A stretch of DNA of 40,864 nt from a virus. Positions 31,155-37,212 of this stretch are shown piece after piece. The DNA lies in IMG/VR virus record IMGVR_UViG_3300024263_000002, positions 1 to 40,864 of that record; one strand, 5' to 3'. Numbering within the stretch: the first letter of the stretch is position 1; each line of letters starts with the position of its first letter. A program made the translations under genes and the position numbers. The notes below the pieces were generated by a model, which did no database searches, had not been told where the DNA came from, and saw only the letters and a program-made list of their open reading frames with translations.

Positions 31155-31613
31155 ATGACCTTTCCAAGCGACACCTACATCGACCTCTGCACCAAGCCAG
31201 AAGTGGCAGAGAAGTTGAGGGAGGAGTGGGGGCCAAAGGTAGGCGATTGGTGCGTTCTGTTAAATGGATGGGGGCAGAAGGGTGTTGCGCTTTTATTAAG
31301 CACCTTTGTCGGGGGGAAGATACACCTTTATGATAGATTTGGTGAGCATGAATTTATTTGGCGGCCAGACCAACTGACAAAAGAATGCACTTGGCTCCCC
31401 ACCCAACGCCAACTCATAGCGATGATTGAGGAGAGGGGGTATGACTGGCTATTAGAGGTTGGGGCATTGAGAGACAAAGATGAGCGATATGAAGCGGTGC
31501 TTTATGGCTTGTGTACGAAGTCAACTACCGCGGTCAAAATTAGAGTTGGTGGCCCCGACCCCGAAACCGCCCTTCTCAAATGCCTATTGGAGGTGATGAA
31601 TGAAAGTGACTAA
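31155..31613 (+). CDS. Early-region protein of unknown function, 152 aa
   Basis: AGAGGAG 7-8 bases before ATG 31155. TYIDLCTKPEVAEKLREEWG, VGDWCVLLNGW, FGEHEFIWRPDQL and a helical end. The sequence resembles small phage proteins that describe a 'Lp..gqL..mi...g' pattern (TQRQLIAMIEERGYDW), but function is unknown. Overlaps the next gene. Confidence 0.55.
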   Translation: MTFPSDTYIDLCTKPEVAEKLREEWGPKVGDWCVLLNGWGQKGVALLLSTFVGGKIHLYDRFGEHEFIWRPDQLTKECTWLPTQRQLIAMIEERGYDWLLEVGALRDKDERYEAVLYGLCTKSTTAVKIRVGGPDPETALLKCLLEVMNESD

Positions 31614-31884
31614 GAATAAATATGTAAATCGAGCGATTGAAGTATTAAAGCAATATCATCCAGAAGCAGATGACCCGCTAGGTGGTCTTCAATTAACTGA
31701 GTGGTTGCGGCCCTTCCCAAAAAGCGAGATAGAAATGCAAGTATATCAGAATGCGCTTCTCATGATAGGGGCTATGATGGTGCGATCAGAGCAGCCTGCT
31801 TGGTCAGAGCGGATTTACATGGATGGAGGCGAAAGGTCGCCCATTAGGATTTTCATAGAGGAGAAATCTCAGACTACTGGCTGA
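31600..31884 (+). CDS. Early-region protein of unknown function, 94 aa
   Basis: GGAGG 6 bases before ATG. Helical start (MKVTKNKYVNRAIEVLKQYH), then EMQVYQNALLMIGAMMV. Not recognised. Confidence 0.5.
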   Translation: MKVTKNKYVNRAIEVLKQYHPEADDPLGGLQLTEWLRPFPKSEIEMQVYQNALLMIGAMMVRSEQPAWSERIYMDGGERSPIRIFIEEKSQTTG

Positions 31885-31954
31885 CGTTCCCATCCCAAGG
31901 GAAAGGGGAGGGCCAGGGGAGGTGAGGGAGAATGAGAAAAGGAGGTGATGTGGA

Positions 31955-31990
31955 ATGAATGACTATCTCAAATTCTGGATCGAGGCATAG
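31955..31990 (+). CDS. Micro-ORF, 11 aa, possible leader
   Basis: AAAAGGAGGTGATG lies before ATG 31955; product MNDYLKFWIEA. In the 31885-32007 gap, which also has a purine-rich run (GGGGAGGGCCAGGGGAGG near 31905). A strong ribosome site without a long frame suggests a leader peptide. Weak. Confidence 0.25.
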   Translation: MNDYLKFWIEA

Positions 31991-32007
31991 AAGAGGAGGT
32001 AATAAAA

Positions 32008-32178
32008 GTGAGGACTAAAAACAACTTGCCCTGGGATAGACATCTAGCAGGCTGGAGGTTTCAAAGAGTATGTAGAGTCTTTTGCTTCATCGGACTCCAT
32101 CTTGCAAGAACTGGGAATCTCTATGGTAAGCTAGGGCTTGTTTGTTGCGACCATTGCGGTGCAGTAATAGTTGAATAG
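32008..32178 (+). CDS. Small basic cysteine-containing protein, 56 aa
   Basis: GTG after AGAGGAGGTAATAAAA. VRTKNNLPWDRHLAGWRFQR then a hydrophobic, Cys-containing stretch (VCRVFCFIGLHLA) and a C-terminal CCDHCGAVIVE. CxxC with HC suggests metal binding. Not recognised. Confidence 0.5.
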   Translation: MRTKNNLPWDRHLAGWRFQRVCRVFCFIGLHLARTGNLYGKLGLVCCDHCGAVIVE

Positions 32179-32217
32179 GTGCTGGGTGGAGCAGGGGAGG
32201 GGATAGAGAGGCGAACG

Positions 32218-32550
32218 ATGCCTAAACAACAAACAAATGGTACACCATCCCAGGTCAGGGACAGAGAGATACTAGAGGAGGTGTTGGGGCCACACATGGC
32301 GGCTTTTGCCCCAGTAAGTTTTATGGCTGGATACAGGGCTATCAACATAGCCAGTCTCGCCTCCCAAGCCATCATAATACCTGTGGAGGTGGACCATATA
32401 ATTAGTCCTTTTCGGGGAGAGCCCGCTACTCGAATCGGAGTATATACGGAAGGCTTTACCTGTCCGCAGGATACCTATGTGCTTGGCCACCACGGCATCC
32501 CAGGCAAGGGCTATGCGATCATAGTGAGTGGGGAGAAGGATGAAGGTTGA
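32218..32550 (+). CDS. Early-region protein of unknown function, 110 aa
   Basis: GAGAGG 6 bases before ATG 32218. MPKQQTNGTPSQVRDREILE, then mostly beta (SLASQAIIIPVEVDHIISP, GKGYAIIVSGEKDEG). Not recognised. Overlaps the HNH-like gene. Confidence 0.5.
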   Translation: MPKQQTNGTPSQVRDREILEEVLGPHMAAFAPVSFMAGYRAINIASLASQAIIIPVEVDHIISPFRGEPATRIGVYTEGFTCPQDTYVLGHHGIPGKGYAIIVSGEKDEG

Positions 32551-32899
32551 AAGCATGGCCAAAATCAATGAAGCAAACTGGCGCATAGCCCTAGAGGAAC
32601 GTTCTGGGGGTGTCAGCGAAGTCACGGGGCGTCCCGGCGAGGTCGGGCACCACATCTTGGGAAGGGGGAAGCCGAGGGGGTTTAAGGCCCTTCCGGAAGC
32701 CCTCAAAGAGAAGTGGCCCCATGTCCTGATGAATGGGATTGTCCTCACCCGGGGAGAACATCAATGCGCGCACAAGTACAGTAAAATGATGCGGGTACTT
32801 TTGTTGAACTTGCTCTTGTTGCGCCACGGTGATAGAGTGTGGGAAGGACGAAGTTACCGCGAATGGTTGAATGAAGAACCATTCAACTCATGGCTTTAA
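32540..32899 (+). CDS. HNH-fold nuclease-like protein
   Basis: 119 residues; GGAGAAGG precedes ATG 32540. TGRPGEVGHHILGRGKPRG and HVLMNGIVLTRGEHQCAHKY give an H-N-H arrangement (HH, N, H). Compact, as in small phage HNH proteins; could be a recombination nuclease (NinG/Rap-like in size only) or a homing type. Confidence 0.6.
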   Translation: MKVESMAKINEANWRIALEERSGGVSEVTGRPGEVGHHILGRGKPRGFKALPEALKEKWPHVLMNGIVLTRGEHQCAHKYSKMMRVLLLNLLLLRHGDRVWEGRSYREWLNEEPFNSWL

Positions 32900-32908
32900 G
32901 GAGGAAAG

Positions 32909-33202
32909 ATGAAGGTAATTAAAGATTTCCGTATCAATGATATTAAAGCCCATGAGATTCTTTTTGCTATCACGTCGCCAGATGGTTACGAAATGGAGCG
33001 GCTCATCTTACTAGAAATCGGGAATATGGGGGAATATATTTTACTAGAGGGTTACCATTGTTCATGTTATGAGTTTGATATCGCAGATTGGGAAGCGACG
33101 GCATATAGCGAAGAAGAACTTGCAAAATTAATCCAAGCAGAAAAATCAGATCCGCTTCGCATCAGGCTCCGACAATTTTTAGAATATTATAAGAATGGCT
33201 GA
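32909..33202 (+). CDS. Early-region protein of unknown function, 97 aa
   Basis: AAGGAGGAAAG before ATG. Alpha/beta, acidic, with HCSCYEFDIADWEATAYSEE and a helical end. Stop codon lies in the duplicated 27-bp leader (33197). Not recognised. Confidence 0.5.
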   Translation: MKVIKDFRINDIKAHEILFAITSPDGYEMERLILLEIGNMGEYILLEGYHCSCYEFDIADWEATAYSEEELAKLIQAEKSDPLRIRLRQFLEYYKNG

Positions 33203-33223
33203 ACGAACCGCCGTTCAAGGAGT
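33197..33223 (+). repeat. 27-bp duplicated intergenic leader, copy 1
   Basis: Identical to 33432-33458: GGCTGAACGAACC, then GCCGTTCAAGGAGT. Holds the stop of the upstream gene, a small inverted repeat (GAACG...CGTTC) and the ribosome site of the next gene. Confidence 0.85.
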
Positions 33224-33227
33224 TTTT

Positions 33228-33437
33228 ATGAGGGAAGTAAAGATTCTAGGCATTGTTTTTGCGCTTCCGCCCCTGAAATCCCCATCTCTTCTGTTCCGGT
33301 GGTTCTTGGCCTGGAAGAGGGCACAGATTTTAGTGCCAGGATTTCGGCGCATTAAGGAAACGATGCATGGGGCCGCCGAGGCTATTAACGGGCTTGCAAA
33401 GGCCATGAAAGATGCCAATATGGAAGAAGAGGGCTGA
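33228..33437 (+). CDS. Small basic protein, 69 aa
   Basis: ATG after CAAGGAGTTTTT. MREVKILGIVFALPPLKSPS is hydrophobic, then basic (LAWKRAQILVPGFRRIK) and a C-terminal helix. Not recognised. Confidence 0.5.
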   Translation: MREVKILGIVFALPPLKSPSLLFRWFLAWKRAQILVPGFRRIKETMHGAAEAINGLAKAMKDANMEEEG

Positions 33438-33458
33438 ACGAACCGCCGTTCAAGGAGT
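33432..33458 (+). repeat. 27-bp duplicated intergenic leader, copy 2
   Basis: Same sequence as 33197-33223, again spanning the stop of the upstream gene and the AAGGAG of the next. Confidence 0.85.
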
Positions 33459-33465
33459 GGCTGTG

Positions 33466-33750
33466 ATGGAAGAAGGGTTGAAATGTAAACATTGTTGGTG
33501 GCTTGCGCCAGAACGAAATTTGAATTGTTGCGCAGGGTACTATCGCGTCAAGGATGAAGATGGGAAGGTGATAGTGGACCCCGAGCAATCCGCCTGTTCA
33601 CTAATCGTTCTCTTGGGGACACTGTTGGCGGAACGGGCAAGTCTTTGGGAAGCGACAGAAGAATTGAAGGCGGCGATTTTGAAAGAGTGTCCATGGTTAT
33701 TGCGTATATTTGATAAGTTGATCGCGGTGCTAATCAAGGAGAGGTTGTGA
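33466..33750 (+). CDS. Cysteine-containing early protein, 94 aa
   Basis: AAGGAG upstream; ATG 33466 (GTG 33463 possible). MEEGLKCKHCWWLAPERNLN then CC, a hydrophobic helix (CSLIVLLGTLLAE) and a charged end. CxxC...CC pattern suggests metal binding. Not recognised. Confidence 0.5.
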   Translation: MEEGLKCKHCWWLAPERNLNCCAGYYRVKDEDGKVIVDPEQSACSLIVLLGTLLAERASLWEATEELKAAILKECPWLLRIFDKLIAVLIKERL

Positions 33751-33938
33751 TGGACGTATCTGGCGAAGGTCGTTATGAGCATAAGGTTGGTGACAAAGAT
33801 TGCTATGAAGGTTGGTGTGGCGGGGAATATCCAAAGGCTTGTGAATGTGGAGGTCTTATTCATGCCGACTTTGGGGACGAGGATAGTGATTGCAATTATT
33901 GGCTGTTTAAGAAATGTGATAGGTGTGGGGATGAATAG
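33750..33938 (+). CDS. Acidic cysteine-rich protein, 62 aa
   Basis: AAGGAGAGG upstream. MDVSGEGRYEHKVGDKDCYE, then C at WCGGEYPKACECGG and a closing CDRCGDE: zinc-binding pattern. ATG 33750 overlaps the upstream stop; GTG 33747 is an option. Confidence 0.5.
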   Translation: MDVSGEGRYEHKVGDKDCYEGWCGGEYPKACECGGLIHADFGDEDSDCNYWLFKKCDRCGDE

Positions 33939-33946
33939 ATTCGGGC

Positions 33947-33965
33947 TTGACAACCACAAAGGATA
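33947..33965 (+). repeat. 19-bp leader repeat, copy 1
   Basis: TTGACAACCACAAAGGATA, identical to 34222-34240; 34456-34472 has a related form with CAAAGGATA. TTGACA looks like a -35, but no -10 lies 17 bases on; the 3' part runs into the ribosome site of the gene at 33976. Confidence 0.8.
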
Positions 33966-33975
33966 AGGAGGAGGG

Positions 33976-34194
33976 ATGACACAATTATTCAAAACAAAAC
34001 AAACAACCACTTACTATAGGCAAGGGCGTCGAATACATTGCGATATAGAAGAGCGGGGTGGCTTGTATGCCCTTGAAGATGAAGGGCACGAGGAGGCTAT
34101 GATTCTTCATTATCGCCCATTAGTTGACGAAGGCGTGATGGAAGAAAGCGATGAGATACGCATTTCTATAAGGTTAATCTTTGTGCGCGACTGA
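33976..34194 (+). CDS. Small acidic protein, 72 aa
   Basis: AAGGAGGAGGG before ATG. MTQLFKTKQTTTYYRQGRRI, then acidic and beta-rich, ending IRISIRLIFVRD. Not recognised. Confidence 0.5.
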   Translation: MTQLFKTKQTTTYYRQGRRIHCDIEERGGLYALEDEGHEEAMILHYRPLVDEGVMEESDEIRISIRLIFVRD

Positions 34195-34221
34195 AAGATA
34201 AGTGCTTTGAAGTCCGAATAG

Positions 34222-34240
34222 TTGACAACCACAAAGGATA
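34222..34240 (+). repeat. 19-bp leader repeat, copy 2
   Basis: Same 19 bases as 33947-33965, in the same place relative to the next gene's AGGAGG. Confidence 0.8.
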
Positions 34241-34250
34241 GGAGGAAGTG

Positions 34251-34451
34251 ATGGAAGTGTTTAGGCGATGCAACGAATGTGGGTTGTTAAAAGATCCGGG
34301 GCAGGGGCGCTTGATTATCATCAAGGATCACTTAACGACTATTTGTGATGGCCTAGTGGGCGACATTATCGAGCGCGGGATAGAGATAATATGGGTGTGT
34401 ACGAAATGCTTGGGTCCATCATCTGTCGAGGTTGATATTACGCTTCCCTAA
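34251..34451 (+). CDS. Small zinc-ribbon-like protein, 66 aa
   Basis: AGGAGGAAGTG before ATG 34251. CNECGLLKDPG near the start and CTKC near the end form two CxxC pairs. Not recognised. Confidence 0.55.
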   Translation: MEVFRRCNECGLLKDPGQGRLIIIKDHLTTICDGLVGDIIERGIEIIWVCTKCLGPSSVEVDITLP

Positions 34452-34455
34452 CTAT

Positions 34456-34484
34456 TTGACAGTCAAAGGATAGTATGCTATAAT
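34456..34484 (+). promoter_or_regulatory. Consensus sigma70-type promoter before the late genes
   Basis: TTGACA (34456-34461), 17-base spacer, TATAAT (34479-34484). An ATG at 34483 falls inside the -10, so the small gene downstream must start later if read from this promoter. A terminator lies at 34712. Confidence 0.82.
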
Positions 34485-34542
34485 GGCGATTGAACCAAAA
34501 CCAAGAACCCATAGTAGGCAACGCTCGCGCAGGGTTGTCAGG

Positions 34543-34677
34543 ATGGTCAATTGGTTGCGTTGCAATGAGCATCAGATCATTGAGATAGATAAGGGCAAGA
34601 TTAGGCTGGATTTCGCCGGGGATAATTTGGTTGTCCGGTTAGAATCCACGGAACAGATAGAAAAAGAGAAGATTTAG
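34543..34677 (+). CDS. Small protein between late promoter and terminator, 44 aa
   Basis: MVNWLRCNEHQIIEIDKGKI, then beta-rich and a charged end. The same frame is open from ATG 34483, inside the -10; the downstream ATG 34543 is the first that the promoter transcript would contain. Weak ribosome site. Could be a leader product or an antiterminator; not recognised. Confidence 0.42.
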   Translation: MVNWLRCNEHQIIEIDKGKIRLDFAGDNLVVRLESTEQIEKEKI

Positions 34678-34711
34678 GCCCGTAGCAGGGCAGTTGGTCA
34701 GGGAGATAACC

Positions 34712-34739
34712 GCCGACATCGAAAGGTGTCGGCTTTTTT
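34712..34739 (+). terminator. Rho-independent terminator before terminase genes
   Basis: Stem GCCGACA (34712-34718) with TGTCGGC (34727-34733), then six T (34734-34739). It stands between the promoter at 34456 and the terminase operon, so late transcription must read through it or start after it. Confidence 0.85.
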
Positions 34740-34767
34740 GCGTTATTGGGAACCCATGGATCGGTAA

Positions 34768-35316
34768 ATGGCTAGGAACCCATCAAAGAGAAAATGTAAG
34801 GCATGGCTCTCGGATAGAAGCCGTAAATGCAAAAGGTGGGCTATGCGTGGCAAGGAAGTCTGTTACACCCATGGCGGGGCAACCCCCATGGGCATCAAGA
34901 ACCCCAATTTCAAGCATGGCCGTTACTCCAAATACATGAAACCAGCCGTGGCCGAGTTCATGGATAAACTCCGAGATGAGATCAACATAGAAAGCGTTGA
35001 CGAGGAAATCCTGGCAGCCACGGCCCTTTTCGTTTGGCACATGCAAGAGACGGGAGAAGATTGGCTCAAATATGCTAGGGAACTCCTGGTGGCGATCGTG
35101 TCATTCAAGGAGAAGCGCCACCGGATGATGTATGGCGAGAAGGTGGCCATCACGGTGACCGAGGCTCAAGCATTCATAGTGACGGTGGTCAATGTCATTG
35201 ACAAGGAAATTATTGACGCTGAACTCAAGCGCCGGCTCTATCAAGGCATCGGAATCCCCGATGATCTCCTTGCTCGAGCAGGAATTGGAGCGGCGGGGGC
35301 CTTCAGCGAAAATTGA
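34768..35316 (+). CDS. terS: Terminase small subunit (probable)
   Basis: 182 residues. N-terminal SKRKCKAWLSDRSRKCKRWA and CYTHGGATPMGIKNP with HGRYSKYMK match the 'C...G..C...HGG..P....HGlYsk' start common in phage small terminases. Then helical. Overlaps the large subunit gene by 56 bases. No obvious ribosome site. Confidence 0.78.
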   Translation: MARNPSKRKCKAWLSDRSRKCKRWAMRGKEVCYTHGGATPMGIKNPNFKHGRYSKYMKPAVAEFMDKLRDEINIESVDEEILAATALFVWHMQETGEDWLKYARELLVAIVSFKEKRHRMMYGEKVAITVTEAQAFIVTVVNVIDKEIIDAELKRRLYQGIGIPDDLLARAGIGAAGAFSEN

Positions 35317-36574
35317 ATGGCCGGTCAACGAGTTTGGCTGGCTCAACAAAATAGACGGCGCACCTTACAAACCGAATCCCGGGGGACAGGAAGCATTCCA
35401 CGCCAGCGGAGTACGTTTCAGGGCACTCATAGGCTCTAGGGGGTCAGGCAAAACCGCCTGTGGAGTACAGGAGGCTCTAAAGATGATCAGGGAGCGCCCA
35501 GGTATGCCCGGGGCGATGATTGCCCCCGATCACCCACAATGGCTGAAAGCCGCTGAAGAGTTCTGGAAGTGGGTGCCAGAAGACCGGGTCGTTCAGCACC
35601 ACAAGACGGAATGCTGGGTGCTTTTCGACAACGGGGCAAAGGTCTGGTATGGGGGCATTCACGATCCTGATTCCTGGCGCGGGCCGAACTTGAACTGGGT
35701 TTGGTTTGACGAAGCGGCGAGGAGCCCCGAAAGGGCATGGCTGATCCTATTGGCCACAGTGCGTGTACCCCCCGACCCGATGGTGTGGATCACCACCACG
35801 CCTCGGGGGATGCGCCATTGGGTCTACGATTTCTTCGTCAAGAAGGATTGGCCGCAGGAAGTCCTTGACCTTTTCGGGGGCGAAGTCCCGGTCGAATGGT
35901 TCCACGCCAACATCGAACAGAACAAGGAGCATGTGGACCCGGGCTTCTACGCTTCGCTCCTGACGGCCTATACGGGAGCGTTCAAGAGACAGGAAGTCGG
36001 CGGGGAATTCGTGGAAGAAGGAGGGACGCTTGCTTCAAGACATTGGTTCGGGATTGTCGATAAGGCTCCAGTGGAGGCTCGTCGAGTACGGTTCTGGGAC
36101 TTGGCTGCTACTGAAAAGCGATTGGCAAAGGAAGACCCAGATTATACCGCTGGCGCGAGGGTTGCCCTTGCCGATGGCTGTTACTACATTGAACACATGC
36201 TTCGGGATCGTCTCAGCCCTGACGGTGTTCAGCGCTTCATAAGGCGCACGGCGGAGATAGATCAGCCGAAGGTGCGAATCGGGATAGAACAAGAACCGGG
36301 GGCGAGTGGCAAGACATTGGTGGCTCATTATGTACGCGTGTTGACCGGCCACCACACGAAGGGATACCGGCCTACCGGGGATAAAGTTGCAAGGGCGATG
36401 CCCTGGTTGGGCCAGGCAGAAGCGGGAAACGTGAAATTGGTCCGCGGCCCTTGGAACGAGGCTTTCTTGGATGAGGTGGAGAACTTCCCATTGGGTGATC
36501 ACGACGACCAGGTGGATGCCGTGAGCGGGGCGATGCAGATGCTGATGAAGGCACCGGGTATCATATTCTTGTGA
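35261..36574 (+). CDS. terL: Terminase large subunit
   Basis: 437 residues from ATG 35261. ATPase part: Walker A GSRGSGKT, Walker B LNWVWFDEAA, and a motif III-like TTTPRG. Nuclease part: FWDLAAT, IGIEQEPGASG and DHDDQVDA give the acidic metal site. Packages DNA with the small subunit and portal. A slightly longer frame reaches 35192 but would cross the small subunit without support. Confidence 0.93.
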   Translation: MISLLEQELERRGPSAKIEWPVNEFGWLNKIDGAPYKPNPGGQEAFHASGVRFRALIGSRGSGKTACGVQEALKMIRERPGMPGAMIAPDHPQWLKAAEEFWKWVPEDRVVQHHKTECWVLFDNGAKVWYGGIHDPDSWRGPNLNWVWFDEAARSPERAWLILLATVRVPPDPMVWITTTPRGMRHWVYDFFVKKDWPQEVLDLFGGEVPVEWFHANIEQNKEHVDPGFYASLLTAYTGAFKRQEVGGEFVEEGGTLASRHWFGIVDKAPVEARRVRFWDLAATEKRLAKEDPDYTAGARVALADGCYYIEHMLRDRLSPDGVQRFIRRTAEIDQPKVRIGIEQEPGASGKTLVAHYVRVLTGHHTKGYRPTGDKVARAMPWLGQAEAGNVKLVRGPWNEAFLDEVENFPLGDHDDQVDAVSGAMQMLMKAPGIIFL

Positions 36575-36584
36575 GGGAGGAAGA

Positions 36585-36683
36585 ATGAATGCTTTGGAAT
36601 TTGTCATCTTCTTTTGCACCTTCGCATCGGGATTATTAATAGGGACTTATCTTCATCACTTGTATAGATTAAGGCGATTATGA
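36585..36683 (+). CDS. Small membrane protein, 32 aa
   Basis: GGGAGGAAGA before ATG. MNALEFVIFFCTFASGLLIG is one membrane helix, then a short basic end. ATGA overlap with the next gene. Not recognised. Confidence 0.5.
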   Translation: MNALEFVIFFCTFASGLLIGTYLHHLYRLRRL

Positions 36684-36823
36684 GCGAACCCTTCCTTATC
36701 GGCTTTTGGGGCGTCCTGGGGGCATTGGCAGCCGTTCTAACGGTGATTGCGATACTTGGCTTGGGATATTTCACCGTCCTGTTCGCCAGGGTGTCCCTGA
36801 CGGTTTGGAGGAGGCGGAAATGA
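36680..36823 (+). CDS. Small membrane protein, 47 aa
   Basis: MSEPFLIGFWGVLGALAAVL continues as a membrane segment (LTVIAILGLGYFTVLF) with a basic end (VWRRRK). ATGA overlap with the YkgJ-like gene. Not recognised. Confidence 0.5.
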   Translation: MSEPFLIGFWGVLGALAAVLTVIAILGLGYFTVLFARVSLTVWRRRK

Positions 36824-37212
36824 CCATTTGGGTCATTCGTGGTGGAGAGATAGTGGGTTACGAACGCTTTGGTGAATGCTTGGGCTGTGGGGAATGCTGT
36901 GAGCGATTAGCCTATGGTTGCCTGATGGCCGAATCTCCCAAAGAGGCCAAGGACGGCAAGTACGCAGATTTAACAAAGAAAGAGGGTTGGGCCGTAGAAG
37001 ATTGGGACGATGAGGCCAAATGGCGATGGTGGGGGCCGTTCGATATTACCGAGCGGGAAGAACCGTGTGAATGCTTCGTTTCCGACACGAAGCGTTGTAA
37101 ACGGTTTGGCGAAGAGGATTGGAAAGAGATTTGCCGCAAGTTCCCACTAAGGCCAGAAGATATGGCGGGGTTATCCAACTGTGGATTCAGTTTCGAGAGG
37201 CTTGAAGCATAG
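36820..37212 (+). CDS. YkgJ-like cysteine-cluster protein, copy 2 (complete)
   Basis: 130 residues, MTIWVIRGGEIVGYERFGEC then CGECCERLAYGC and later cysteines (PCECF, RCKRF, ICRKF, SNCGF). CxxCxxCC pattern of the YkgJ metal-binding family. Full-length counterpart of the partial gene at position 1. Lies between large terminase and portal in this copy. GGAGGCGG before the start. Confidence 0.78.
   Translation: MTIWVIRGGEIVGYERFGECLGCGECCERLAYGCLMAESPKEAKDGKYADLTKKEGWAVEDWDDEAKWRWWGPFDITEREEPCECFVSDTKRCKRFGEEDWKEICRKFPLRPEDMAGLSNCGFSFERLEA

Noticed and set aside
34694-34939. 81-codon frame across the terminator and into the small terminase
   Set aside because: It would read through the terminator hairpin and T-run and overlaps the small terminase in another frame; no family resemblance.
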